A stretch of 64,000 bases of DNA from Flammeovirga agarivorans (GTDB lineage: Bacteria > Bacteroidota > Bacteroidia > Cytophagales > Flammeovirgaceae). The translations under genes and the position numbers were made by a program. The notes beneath the pieces were generated by a model, which was given only the letters and a program-made list of their open reading frames with translations, had not been told where the DNA came from and did not search any database. Positions 49,082 through 58,615 of the stretch are shown one piece after another. The stretch spans positions 310,001 through 374,000 of the forward strand of contig NZ_JABAIL010000006.1 of the NCBI RefSeq assembly GCF_012641475.1, written 5' to 3'. Each line of letters starts with the position of its first letter. Position 1 is the first letter of the stretch.

Positions 49082-51796
49082 TTACTTTTTAATGAACTTA
49101 ATAGTACTCCCTTTTTCTATTTGTAACATATAGACTCCAGACGGAAGGTGGCTAATATTGACTGTTCTATCACTCCAACATTCCATCATTAATATACCCT
49201 GAAGATTGACAATATGTATTTGAGATGTTTTTTCTAGTCCTTGAATTGTCAATAGATCAGTAGCAGGATTTGGAAACACCTTAATAGTATTTTTTACATG
49301 ATGAATATTCGTCACTGTAGATTTCCTCTCTTCCAAGTAGAGTGTGAAATTTGGTATATTAATATCATTAGAGGCGATCGAAAATACACCTACATTATTT
49401 GTGTTTTGCTTTTCATTATAATGAATTGTGATATCCAATGTTTCTTCTGGTCGTAGAAAAGTGATTTCTTGATTATACTCGGTCGTAAATGCCTTATTAT
49501 TAATGTTTACGTTATCCAATTCTAGAATTTCATTTCCAATATTTTTCAAGGTCAGTTGATAGGACTCAATTTTGTCGAAATCTATTGTTGTATTTGTAGT
49601 TATAACATCTAGACTACTCACCTCTATAACAGGTACCTTATTGGTAAACTCAACATAAAAAGTAAATCTATTTCTATTTGGCTCATCCGTATTTATTTCG
49701 ACCTTTGTTGAAAATGTCCCGGGAACTTTTGGAGAGGTAGCTTTCATTTTTACTTCTACTTCTTCTTGAGGTGCAAGTTGGATAGGGAACTGTGGTGTTT
49801 CAAAATTGAGGTCAAATTTATCTGTATTTGCCACAACCAATGATTGTATATTTAATGGAGCTCCTCCCCTATTTTTTAACACATAGGTATATTCACGATC
49901 TTGATCGATAGTTAAACTTCCAAATTTTTCGGTATCTCCATCCCAAACGGCCATTGTACCTGACGGATTACTAATATAAAGATCTGATTTTACAGGATTA
50001 GCTGTCAGTTTTACAGTCTGAATAGGGTATAAATAATCATTGGTTTCAACAGAAAGCACGACATCAATCAACTCATTAAATTTGCTTGTATTGCAGATGA
50101 CTTTGATTTCTCCTTTTCCGCCTGAAGTGATCTCTGTTTGTGTAAAACTCTTTATTTCAAAATCTGTTTGGAGAGGATTCTTAAAATTCACATTATTGAT
50201 GGTAACAGGTAAATTCCCTTCATTCTCTACAAGAATGACCACCTCCTTACCATGGTTGATATCAACCCGACCAAAATCTATGGGATAATCTTCGGTCACG
50301 GTATTTCCATTGTAGGTTAAAGTACTTTCGGTAAATTTATGAATTCCATTGACGACAAGTCGAATGTCTTTATCTTCAAAATTATTAGAAATAAGATCTA
50401 TTGGAAAAGAAGTTACAGGATAGTTTCTGTGATGAGGCTTAAATGTAAAATCAAGTTTTTCTTTTTCATTAGGAGCAATCGTACTGCCTGAAAGGATAAA
50501 TGACATTTCGTCAAAGTCATCATTTATCTTAATTACATCGGATATACTTAATGCTATGTTTCCAATATTTCTTATAAAAAGCTCTCCCTGTATTACTGTG
50601 CCATTTTGGGTAGATGGTAGATTATAACCTAATCTATAATCAATCTCATTTCCTTCTTTATCTTCAAATTGTAATATAGCCTCTTCCACAGTAGTCGAAA
50701 AATCTACGACAATCTTAGGTTGGTCAGGGTCAGTCGTATTGAATGTTAGGGATACATCCTTTTGGCCAATACTTGAAGGTACTAATGACAAGGTGTAAGT
50801 TAAAGATGCATTGGGTGGTATCGTTTTAAAAACACCACTGTTCGAAACGGTATATTCTTTTTTTGCTGCACCTTCAATGTTTACTCCATTAATAGTAAGA
50901 TCGGTATTTCCAGTATTTTTGATCACAAAATCATAGGTCTGTACTTGGTGTGGAATAGGGTCTTTTACTATAGAGTTTTGAGTAGTTAATTTATTTCCTT
51001 CAAAATAAACTTCTGTTACGGGTGCCAAGACATTACCTGTTATCATAATATCAACCGCATCTTTTTGTCCACGTTGCAATACATGTTTAAGAGTTGCTTG
51101 TATAGGTCCCTTTTTCTTTGCTTGGAAGTAAATGTTGTTATTATAGTTCTCACCGGGAGCAAATACTTCTTTTGATTGAAACGAATAGTCTAAACGATGG
51201 GTATCATTATTAACTATTGGAGGTTCCACATACATATAACCTTCCCCATTATTCGTCATATTTAAGGTGAAATTTTTACTCTCTCCTATTTCCATATTCC
51301 CTAGATCAATCGTATTATTTGTGACGGGGTAATCGGACGAAGTGATTAATAATTCTCCTTCTTTATCATTTACTAATGTCGTAAATGTAACTACAGGTTC
51401 TTGAGTATCTGTCGTCGTAAATGTAACTGTAGATTCTTTTCTATCTATGTTATCTGATGGACTATAGAAACAGAAAATGGATGTTTTATTTTTGGGTTGA
51501 ATAGTTAATACCTCATTCTGATAAAAGGTAAAAGCACTATTTTCTGATATTGAAATTTTTGAAATTATAAGTTCTTCATTATCAGATTCATTCTTTATAA
51601 TTATTTGCCTTGCCATCAAAGATGGATGAACACCAGGATTCCCAAAATTGATAGAGGAATTATTAGAAAAAGCGATTTCTTCATTTTTATCATTCAGTGT
51701 ATACAAAGCTAGTTTTCCTTGTGATAACACTGAGGTGGAAGTTGCTAAAATTAGGATAGATAAAAGATGGAGAGAAGTTAAATTTACTCTTAACAT
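49082..51796 (-). CDS. Secreted choice-of-anchor D (ASH-like) repeat protein with type IX tail
   Basis: A 904-residue protein with a signal peptide (SILILATSTSVLSQ). It is built of repeated beta-sandwiches of about 100-120 residues with lines such as IDFGRVDINHGKEVVILVEN, NEGNLPVTINNVNF and FKNTGNTDLTINGVNIEG. This is the choice-of-anchor D / ASPM-SPD-2-Hydin type found in many secreted Bacteroidota proteins. The C-terminus is a canonical type IX type A sorting domain: VFPNPATDLLTI, then SGVYMLQI and a basic end KFIKK. It is expected on the cell surface or in the medium. No enzymatic motif is seen. It is single on its strand between the DTW gene and the sulfatase operon and may be a structural or binding protein. 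Confidence 0.82.
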   Translation of the reverse strand: MLRVNLTSLHLLSILILATSTSVLSQGKLALYTLNDKNEEIAFSNNSSINFGNPGVHPSLMARQIIIKNESDNEELIISKISISENSAFTFYQNEVLTIQPKNKTSIFCFYSPSDNIDRKESTVTFTTTDTQEPVVTFTTLVNDKEGELLITSSDYPVTNNTIDLGNMEIGESKNFTLNMTNNGEGYMYVEPPIVNNDTHRLDYSFQSKEVFAPGENYNNNIYFQAKKKGPIQATLKHVLQRGQKDAVDIMITGNVLAPVTEVYFEGNKLTTQNSIVKDPIPHQVQTYDFVIKNTGNTDLTINGVNIEGAAKKEYTVSNSGVFKTIPPNASLTYTLSLVPSSIGQKDVSLTFNTTDPDQPKIVVDFSTTVEEAILQFEDKEGNEIDYRLGYNLPSTQNGTVIQGELFIRNIGNIALSISDVIKINDDFDEMSFILSGSTIAPNEKEKLDFTFKPHHRNYPVTSFPIDLISNNFEDKDIRLVVNGIHKFTESTLTYNGNTVTEDYPIDFGRVDINHGKEVVILVENEGNLPVTINNVNFKNPLQTDFEIKSFTQTEITSGGKGEIKVICNTSKFNELIDVVLSVETNDYLYPIQTVKLTANPVKSDLYISNPSGTMAVWDGDTEKFGSLTIDQDREYTYVLKNRGGAPLNIQSLVVANTDKFDLNFETPQFPIQLAPQEEVEVKMKATSPKVPGTFSTKVEINTDEPNRNRFTFYVEFTNKVPVIEVSSLDVITTNTTIDFDKIESYQLTLKNIGNEILELDNVNINNKAFTTEYNQEITFLRPEETLDITIHYNEKQNTNNVGVFSIASNDINIPNFTLYLEERKSTVTNIHHVKNTIKVFPNPATDLLTIQGLEKTSQIHIVNLQGILMMECWSDRTVNISHLPSGVYMLQIEKGSTIKFIKK

Positions 51797-52011
51797 TAGG
51801 TTTTGATATTTAGTTGAAATGGAGAGTTAGTCCCTCTCAGAATTTCAGTAGTAATGGATTGAATAGATTGAAAATTATTTTGTAAGATTAATTTATAGGT
51901 GTTGAAATAACAACATATAGATCATCCTTTTAACGGATCTAATTCGTAATTGACAATTATTAATAACTCACTCAAATTATGACGGTTATTATATGTGTTT
52001 AATTGAAAGTA

Positions 52012-52040
52012 AGGTAGAATGCGACACTCTACCTTTCCTT
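52012..52040 (-). terminator. Probable terminator of the minus-strand sulfatase operon
   Basis: AAGGTAGA and TCTACCTT pair over eight bases around a loop of about nine. The T content after the stem is modest. It lies just past the last sulfatase stop codon at 52047. Confidence 0.55.
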
Positions 52041-52046
52041 GTTCTA

Positions 52047-53438
52047 TCACTTAGATGTTGGTTTGTAGTTTGGATTTTTAGTCGGCATTTGAGCTCCCAC
52101 TTCTTTTTTCCATACTTTCATCTTTTTCTTTAATTCTGAGAATTTTGCCTTTTCAGACTTCACTAGGTTATTTTGTTCACCAATATCATCTCTTAAATTG
52201 TATAGCTCATAATTTCCATTCTCGATATTATGAATGAGTTTCCAATCTTCTTGAATAACAACAGTATGAGGAACTGCACCTTGGCTATGATAATGAGGGT
52301 AATGCCAATACAATGGTCGAGAATAATAATGCTCAGTTTGGTTGAATTCTACGATGGAGATACCATCCCACTGCTCTTGAACATCCTTTTCAATTTTTAG
52401 ATGTGCTAACTGTGCTAAAGTAGGCAAATAGTCTATAGAAGAGACTGCATAGTCGACCTTGTTAGGTGTTAAATTTGGTGCATAAATCATTGTTGGAACT
52501 CGAATACCACCTTCATAAATGGTACCTTTCCCTCCTTTTAATGGTGAATTATTAGTGACTTTACGTTTAGGCTTTCCTATTAATCCTCCATTATCAGAAC
52601 TAAATAGAATAATAGTATTCTCCATCAAACCCAAAGCTTCTACTTTGTTTAATACTTGACCGATAGCTTCATCGACATGTTCTATCATGGCTGCATAAGT
52701 AGGATTACTATGGTATTTGCCTTTCTCTTTGTTCTTATATTTATCAACTTTTTCAGCCCTTGCCTGTAGAGGTGTGTGTACATTATAAAACCATAGATTA
52801 ACAAAGAATTTTTCATTTTTATTTTCCTCAATATAAAGGCATACATCTTTGGCTAATCGCTCAGTTAGGTACTCATCCTGAGGTCCATCTTTTAACCTTG
52901 GGTTTCCGTAAGGCATAAAATAACCATTATAACCTTTCTTCTTATTTTTATGAGGAGCACCTTTGCTCCAACCTCCATGGTTTTTATCGAAGCCATGATT
53001 TTCTGGCCAGTATCCTTCATTTTCCCCTAAATGCCATTTTCCAAAATGAGCTGTTTTGTATCCGTTTTCCTTAAATAATTTACCGACGGTCGGTTGGCTT
53101 GTTTCTAGGTACATGGTCCATTCAGGAATAGAATACTTTGCATATGGCATCTTCCATCCTTCAATCCAATCGGTCAAATTCAGTTTTGCAGGGTACTTAC
53201 CTGTAACAATACTTGCTCTTGTAGGTGAACACACATTACAAGATGCATAAGAGTTTGTATAAACAATTGATTTTTCAGCAAACTTGTCTAATGCTGGTGT
53301 TTCATAATAATCACTTCCATAACTACTTAAATCCTTCCAACCTAAGTCATCAACAATAATTTGTATTACATTATACTGTTTTTGTGAATATCCCACCTGA
53401 GTGAGCCCCAATAATAATATGAATAATACCTTTTTCAT
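52047..53438 (-). CDS. Secreted sulfatase (arylsulfatase, CSPTR type)
   Basis: A 463-residue S1 sulfatase with a signal peptide (MKKVLFILLLGLTQVGYSQ). The formylglycine motif is CSPTR with Cys70 in NVCSPTRASIVTG. Metal-site segments IIVDDLGWKD and FSSDNGGLIG, and the conserved HFGKWHLGE, are intact, so an active enzyme is expected once matured. The lines TGKYPAKLNLTDWIEGW resemble those I recall from the S1_16 subfamily, but the assignment is from memory. It lies one base after the alpha/beta hydrolase stop codon, forming a three-gene operon with that gene and the sulfatase upstream. It differs clearly from the other sulfatases here, so it probably removes a sulfate at another position. Confidence 0.92.
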   Translation of the reverse strand: MKKVLFILLLGLTQVGYSQKQYNVIQIIVDDLGWKDLSSYGSDYYETPALDKFAEKSIVYTNSYASCNVCSPTRASIVTGKYPAKLNLTDWIEGWKMPYAKYSIPEWTMYLETSQPTVGKLFKENGYKTAHFGKWHLGENEGYWPENHGFDKNHGGWSKGAPHKNKKKGYNGYFMPYGNPRLKDGPQDEYLTERLAKDVCLYIEENKNEKFFVNLWFYNVHTPLQARAEKVDKYKNKEKGKYHSNPTYAAMIEHVDEAIGQVLNKVEALGLMENTIILFSSDNGGLIGKPKRKVTNNSPLKGGKGTIYEGGIRVPTMIYAPNLTPNKVDYAVSSIDYLPTLAQLAHLKIEKDVQEQWDGISIVEFNQTEHYYSRPLYWHYPHYHSQGAVPHTVVIQEDWKLIHNIENGNYELYNLRDDIGEQNNLVKSEKAKFSELKKKMKVWKKEVGAQMPTKNPNYKPTSK

Positions 53439-53439
53439 T

Positions 53440-54384
53440 TTAGAATGTCTTATGTTTTTTGACCAATACCTTAATAATATCTTTCATCACAATACTTTCA
53501 TCATAACCATTTTCAGCGGTATACAATTGGCATGGAATATTTAATTCCCTACATTTTTCATTAAAATAGTACCCGTAATTTGCTGAATGTACGGGGTCTT
53601 TGATTTTAGGATTCTCTAGCTGAATTGAACTTGGGTAGTAAAGGTATAACGCAGGGTACCTCTTTCCTTTTTTCAGAAGATCATAGGGTGAATATTCATG
53701 AACTTCTTTCAAAATTTCATCCCTTTTATTTAGAAAGTTTTTATAGTTAACTTTCTTATTTTTTGGATCCAATTCTAGGTTAAATGCATGTGCTCCATAT
53801 TTATTATTTTGAATCCATTGCTTTACCATTTTTGGATCTAAAGAAGTCTGCGCTCTTATCGCAAAAACTGCATTTATTGATTTTCGTAATTGCTTGTACT
53901 TTTTTTCATGGCTTACACTGCTATTCAAACCAATGATTAAGCTACTACAAGCACCGGCTGACCCACCACATAAAGCGATATTATTTTTATCGATATAAAA
54001 TTCAGTATCATGATCTATTACATAATGTAAAGCTTTAAGAATATCATTTATTGGTATACTTACTTTGGGATAAATAGTATTATCTACGTCCTTCAATAAA
54101 CGGTAATTCACAGTAATTACCGATATTCCATTGTCTAAAAAAGGCGAGAGATCTGGAAAAAACTTTTTCTGATGGATGTCTTTCTTATCTCCCCCTTTCC
54201 ATGCTCCTCCATGAATAAAAAATAAAAGAGGAGTAGGTGCTGTCGATGTAGCTTGAAAAAAATCAAACACTTGTGCTTGCTCATTACCATATGCCACATT
54301 GGAACGAGTAGCTTCAACTGATATATTTTGGCCAATTACAGCTTGACAAAATAATAGGAGAAAAATGTGTACTAATATTTTCAT
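53440..54384 (-). CDS. Secreted alpha/beta hydrolase, esterase-like
   Basis: A 314-residue protein with a signal peptide (HIFLLLFCQAVIGQ). The oxyanion motif FFIHGGAWKGGDK (His58-Gly-Gly) and nucleophile elbow CGGSAGACSS with Ser142 show the fold of the hormone-sensitive-lipase/carboxylesterase type. The usual C-terminal His motif (GHGF) is not present; a histidine in IKDPVHSANYG is the only strong candidate for that role, as in some polysaccharide-locus relatives. It could remove acetyl or similar ester groups from the glycan. Its start overlaps the stop of the upstream sulfatase by one base (TAATG), and the next sulfatase follows after one base, so the three genes are co-expressed. Substrate is inferred only from this context. 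Confidence 0.8.
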   Translation of the reverse strand: MKILVHIFLLLFCQAVIGQNISVEATRSNVAYGNEQAQVFDFFQATSTAPTPLLFFIHGGAWKGGDKKDIHQKKFFPDLSPFLDNGISVITVNYRLLKDVDNTIYPKVSIPINDILKALHYVIDHDTEFYIDKNNIALCGGSAGACSSLIIGLNSSVSHEKKYKQLRKSINAVFAIRAQTSLDPKMVKQWIQNNKYGAHAFNLELDPKNKKVNYKNFLNKRDEILKEVHEYSPYDLLKKGKRYPALYLYYPSSIQLENPKIKDPVHSANYGYYFNEKCRELNIPCQLYTAENGYDESIVMKDIIKVLVKKHKTF

Positions 54385-57300
54385 TATAATTTTTGAATTT
54401 TTGATGTAAAGTAATCTGTAGGAGACTCAAACTTTATGATATACACACCTGTTTGAAGATGGAGAGTTTTAATATCAATGCTTTTCTGGTTTGTAATAAA
54501 CTCCTGATAAAGAATATTACCCAAAAGGTCATAAATAGAGATTCTTCCAGATTTTGCTTCTTGGAATTTTACAAAGAAATATGAATCGAAAGGGTTTGGT
54601 CCTAAAAACCATGAACTCTTAAAATCATAAATATCAGTAGGTATTTGACCTTCTAAAGGAGGTTGTTCTGGATCTACATTTTCTTCTTCTTCTTTCACCT
54701 CAGATAAAAGAAAAGCTTTAATTGCTTGATCCAGTGAATCTATTGTAGCATTCACTGTATATTGTGGTGTACAGTTTTTGACAATTAGTGTTGCATCATC
54801 AATGTTAAGTAGTAAAGTATCCACAGCAGTCTGAGGGAAGTCACCTACTGAAGTACCAACGCTTATTGCTTTGATAATTGTGTAGGCTTCACTAATCTTA
54901 TCATTTAGGGGTTGGTAATCTATTTTGTTTTTAATGTTTAATGCATCAAAGTAAATAGTACCTTCATTCTTATAGACTTTGCTAAAAGTAGAGACCAGTT
55001 TATCTATTTTTTCATTGATTACTTTAATTCCTTTTTCAACTAATAATCCATTGATATATATATCCAACGATTTACCTTCATAAATAGAAAGTTTGACTCT
55101 ATAGTTTTTATTCTTTTCAAACTTATCTGATAATAAAGCATTTTCATCTAGAAATGTTGTGACCTGCTCTCCTTCTATAGAATTTGTATAAAAAATATTA
55201 TATCTGTTATCACCTCCAATCAATAGAGAAAGAATATAATTTCCTTCCGATGAGATAAAATCTATAGTATTTGACAGGTGATTTTTACTAGCAGAAAAAG
55301 TGAAATTTAGTTCATAATTATCATCTAATTCAGTTGCGATTTGATATTGTATGGTAGGTATTGAATTTTCAGAACTAAGCTTATTCAATATCAAGTGCTT
55401 GTTTTCAACGAAAACTTCTTTTTCGGTTCCGTTGATGATGGACCAATTTCCTGACAATGATATAGATTCAAAGTTTTCTTCCTCTACCATACAATCATAT
55501 CCATTGGTTTCCGGAATTGTTATTTCTTCTTTTTCAATATTTTTTTTAGCTCTCTCATTAATCATATACAAAGCACCTTTACAAGTCGTTTGCACATTAT
55601 TTCTTATCGATCGATACAATTTATCGATATCATCCGAAGCAGGTAGATTATCAATAACTTCTTCATATAGACCAGTAAATTCATTCTGGTTGGTGAAGTA
55701 ATCTTGTATATTTCTTAAAGAGTGCCACTGATGGAACAAATCCTCACCTTTTGCATATTCCTGAAGTAATTCAAGAGCTTTTTCGTTTCTTGTTTGCTGA
55801 TATAAAATAGTGGCCGCTTCAATTCTAATAAAGCTTCTTTCTTGAGTATCAAAAGCAATTTTCTCGACTTCCTTAAGATAGGGAATCACATTAGACAGTT
55901 GATTTCTAAGTCCATAAATTGCCCAATAACGTACTAAATCTATATCACTATTTAAGGCTTCTACTTGTTCTTCAATCACTTCTTTTCCTTTTCCAGATAA
56001 GTTGGCTATCGGAAGAATTTTAGTTAATGGATATATGTCTTCATCAAATTTAAACTCGTAAGGAGTGAGCCCCGTTTTCAGGTAGATATTAATCATTTCC
56101 CCATATGGAATAAACTGAAGATCTCTTGTTTCCAAAATCTGTTGATTACAAAAATCCCTCATTTTTTCTAGCTGTTCTTTATACTGAGGATCATCAGCTA
56201 GGTTATTCATTTCCCAAGGATCATTTTTTGTATCATATAGTTTTTCATACTTCCTGTGATCATAGAAAAGTGAGGTTTGAAAATCATTTAATCTTCCATT
56301 CCATAAATCATTTCTAACCGTTTGATATAATTCCGATTTACCTGTATAGTTTTTAAATTTCATCTCAGGTAACGAAGTGTTATATACTCTTGAATAGCTA
56401 AAGTTATTGTCTGCTACTTCTCTTGTGATATCTCTAATCTCATCTGCTGCATCTTTAGCTCCAAAATACATTTCCTTAGTATAGTTTTTAGCTAAGAAAT
56501 TTACTCCTTCCATATAATCAGGAACTTTTATACCCGTTAATGAAAGTACTGTTGCAGCTAAATCTTCAAAACTTATTACCCGATCAGATGTAGTTCCAAT
56601 ATCAATACCAACCAATGCTTTAAATTTTTCGGGAACATAAACATAAAGTGGCACTTGATGACCAATGTTTAAGCCATTCCCTTTTCCGCGAGGCATGGCT
56701 TCACCATGATCAGAATAGATAAATACAATTGTACTTTCTGTCAGTCCATCCTTTTCTAATTCATCGAGTATTTCTCCAATTTTAGAATCTGTATAGTTAA
56801 TACAATTGTAAATCCTGGCGAAGTGTTCTTTCATTTCCTCCGATTCCTTTAAATAGGGAGGTACTATTGCATCTTCAGGTTTTGTCTGTAATTCATCAGG
56901 AAGATTATCCAATACTTCCTTTTTGTAATTACTATATGAATTGACATACTTTCTACTCGTATGAGTATACATTAGATTAAATACACTAAAAAAGGGTTGA
57001 TCAGGTTTCCTATTTTTCCATGTTGCTGTAGCACTACTTTCGTTCCAAGCTTCATTCGTAAAATCAGAAGCATCAAGTACATTATAATCTGTCTTCAGAT
57101 TATTGGATGTATAATATCCATGGTCTCTTAAGTAGGTTGGAAATCCTTTGATGAAGTTTGGAAAAGGAATATTACCTCTATGATTTCCTGTACCAATAGA
57201 TGTCGCATGCATTCCCGTTATAATAGCAGATCTTGATGCAGAACATATGGTAGCTGTCGAAAAAGCAGAATTAAACCGGATACCCATTTCTGAAATTTTA

Positions 57301-57461
57301 TCCATCACCGGTGTTATTGCCGCTTGGTTATTGTAGATCATATGAGGTGATGTATCCTCAAAAGTGATCCATAGAATATTAGGCTTATCATTCTCTGCTG
57401 TACCTAAATGAGGAAATAGGTGTGTTAGTATTAGTAAAAAAGTAATAATCTTGAAATTCAT
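54384..57461 (-). CDS. Sulfatase fused to a LamG-like/FIVAR-like module and type IX tail
   Basis: A 1025-residue protein with a signal peptide. Residues about 25-640 are a CSASR-type sulfatase (Cys73) with helical extension, matching the free sulfatase at 22630-24576 almost line for line (ITFEDTSPHMIY, YSDHGEAMPRGKG). From about residue 655 follows one copy of the LamG-like unit (YDCMVEEENFES onward) and a helical spacer with VGTSVGDFP. Then a Glu-rich linker leads to a canonical type IX tail (GPNPFDSYFFVKF, TGVYIIKF). The same unit occurs four times in the 2237-residue GH51-like enzyme. The fusion should hold the sulfatase on the polysaccharide outside the cell, whereas the paralog without it may be periplasmic. 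It is first of a three-gene operon with the hydrolase and another sulfatase. Confidence 0.88.
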   Translation of the reverse strand: MNFKIITFLLILTHLFPHLGTAENDKPNILWITFEDTSPHMIYNNQAAITPVMDKISEMGIRFNSAFSTATICSASRSAIITGMHATSIGTGNHRGNIPFPNFIKGFPTYLRDHGYYTSNNLKTDYNVLDASDFTNEAWNESSATATWKNRKPDQPFFSVFNLMYTHTSRKYVNSYSNYKKEVLDNLPDELQTKPEDAIVPPYLKESEEMKEHFARIYNCINYTDSKIGEILDELEKDGLTESTIVFIYSDHGEAMPRGKGNGLNIGHQVPLYVYVPEKFKALVGIDIGTTSDRVISFEDLAATVLSLTGIKVPDYMEGVNFLAKNYTKEMYFGAKDAADEIRDITREVADNNFSYSRVYNTSLPEMKFKNYTGKSELYQTVRNDLWNGRLNDFQTSLFYDHRKYEKLYDTKNDPWEMNNLADDPQYKEQLEKMRDFCNQQILETRDLQFIPYGEMINIYLKTGLTPYEFKFDEDIYPLTKILPIANLSGKGKEVIEEQVEALNSDIDLVRYWAIYGLRNQLSNVIPYLKEVEKIAFDTQERSFIRIEAATILYQQTRNEKALELLQEYAKGEDLFHQWHSLRNIQDYFTNQNEFTGLYEEVIDNLPASDDIDKLYRSIRNNVQTTCKGALYMINERAKKNIEKEEITIPETNGYDCMVEEENFESISLSGNWSIINGTEKEVFVENKHLILNKLSSENSIPTIQYQIATELDDNYELNFTFSASKNHLSNTIDFISSEGNYILSLLIGGDNRYNIFYTNSIEGEQVTTFLDENALLSDKFEKNKNYRVKLSIYEGKSLDIYINGLLVEKGIKVINEKIDKLVSTFSKVYKNEGTIYFDALNIKNKIDYQPLNDKISEAYTIIKAISVGTSVGDFPQTAVDTLLLNIDDATLIVKNCTPQYTVNATIDSLDQAIKAFLLSEVKEEEENVDPEQPPLEGQIPTDIYDFKSSWFLGPNPFDSYFFVKFQEAKSGRISIYDLLGNILYQEFITNQKSIDIKTLHLQTGVYIIKFESPTDYFTSKIQKL

Positions 57462-57527
57462 ACTTTAATGATGATCAATATATAATGATTAAAAAATAAG
57501 TGAGTAAGTCAATTTCTTTTTTTACAT

Positions 57528-57546
57528 GAGTGTATAACTTACACTC
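57528..57546 (-). promoter_or_regulatory. Perfect inverted repeat upstream of the minus-strand sulfatase operon
   Basis: GAGTGTA and TACACTC are exact inverted copies separated by five bases, 67-85 bases before the sulfatase start at 57461. The size and position fit an operator for a dimeric regulator. No T run follows, so it is not a terminator. Confidence 0.4.
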
Positions 57547-57642
57547 CAAAATTGGTGGTGTTGTATTAATAAATGAGAAAATAATTCCCTTTTAGGGAGG
57601 GGATATTTAACTAATTTGGATGAATACTCATTTATATTCAAT

Positions 57643-57677
57643 AAAAAAGGGTATCAGTCCATTGAACCAATACCCTT
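57643..57677 (-). terminator. Terminator of the SusC/SusD operon
   Basis: On the minus strand AAGGGTATTGGT and ACTGATACCCTT pair with two G:U pairs around a seven-base loop, followed by TTTT. It lies about 20 bases past the DUF1735 lipoprotein stop codon. Confidence 0.85.
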
Positions 57678-57697
57678 CTTCTACTTAATGGATTATA

Positions 57698-58600
57698 TTA
57701 CCATAATTCCAACTCCATATCTAGGTTTCGGAATGTTAATGTATCCATTACATGATGTTTAATCCCATCGGTATCAGAATAGTTGTAGTCTAAATATAAC
57801 TCATTAGTATTCGCATTATATTCTGATAAATTATTGGTTACTTCTGTGATAGGTGAACCTTCAAAAGGCTCCACTTCTACTACATTATCTGAAGAAATAT
57901 TGATTTGTAATCTACCATTGTTTGTACTTCCAATACCATTGGTAGATACTTTATTTTTCGCTAAAGTATTTAAGATCCAAACATCATTCTTCACCATGTC
58001 TTTATGGCTGTATACATTAGATACTAAAGTATCTCCCTGAGGATCAAAACTTGTATCTACTCCATGATGGTACCAATTTCCCTCTAGGTAATGAATAAAC
58101 TTAAACACTGGAATCATATAATTCTTCGCCAATACACCATTTTCTGTAGAACCTGTAAGTACTGAATCTGCTGTAGATTGTGTGATCAAAAGCGGTAATG
58201 CATAATGGTTAGTAATCGCTTTAGGATCATCATAAAATGCATCAGTAAAATTGATCTCCACTAACCCCTGAAAAGTACCAGGTTCAACCACCATTTCAGA
58301 AGTATGACCAAGAGTATAGTATTCTTCTGGAAGAAGTTCCCAAGATGTTTCATTCAACAGAGATTCATTGATTTCAAATTGAGTGACTACCCTATCCTTA
58401 TTTTCTCTTTTCCCACCTAATACAACACCTACATTTGTTTTCTGTTCGCTATCTAGAACGACAGTTCTTACAGGTTGTTGATAAGGAAAATAGACAATAG
58501 AATAATCAAAGTCTGTTAGATAGTCTTCGTAAGGCTCACAAGAAGTAAAAGCTATTAATGATAAGCCGATGACCAGATACTTATTTATAAAATCTTTCAT
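57698..58600 (-). CDS. DUF1735-type surface glycan-binding lipoprotein, SusC/SusD-linked
   Basis: A 300-residue lipoprotein with lipobox FTSC then EPYEDYLTDFDYS and VYFPYQQPVRT, the signature of the DUF1735 N-terminal domain. It is 15 bases after the SusD-like gene, in the usual place of a third, surface glycan-binding partner of SusC and SusD. The paralog at 39249-40157 shares the ordering and many lines (MIPVFKF/KYI, LEGNWYHHG, LDYNYSDTDG). It should sit on the outer membrane surface and help capture oligosaccharides. The ligand cannot be read from the sequence. Confidence 0.88.
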   Translation of the reverse strand: MKDFINKYLVIGLSLIAFTSCEPYEDYLTDFDYSIVYFPYQQPVRTVVLDSEQKTNVGVVLGGKRENKDRVVTQFEINESLLNETSWELLPEEYYTLGHTSEMVVEPGTFQGLVEINFTDAFYDDPKAITNHYALPLLITQSTADSVLTGSTENGVLAKNYMIPVFKFIHYLEGNWYHHGVDTSFDPQGDTLVSNVYSHKDMVKNDVWILNTLAKNKVSTNGIGSTNNGRLQINISSDNVVEVEPFEGSPITEVTNNLSEYNANTNELYLDYNYSDTDGIKHHVMDTLTFRNLDMELELW

Positions 58601-58615
58601 ATTATTTAATTCTTA

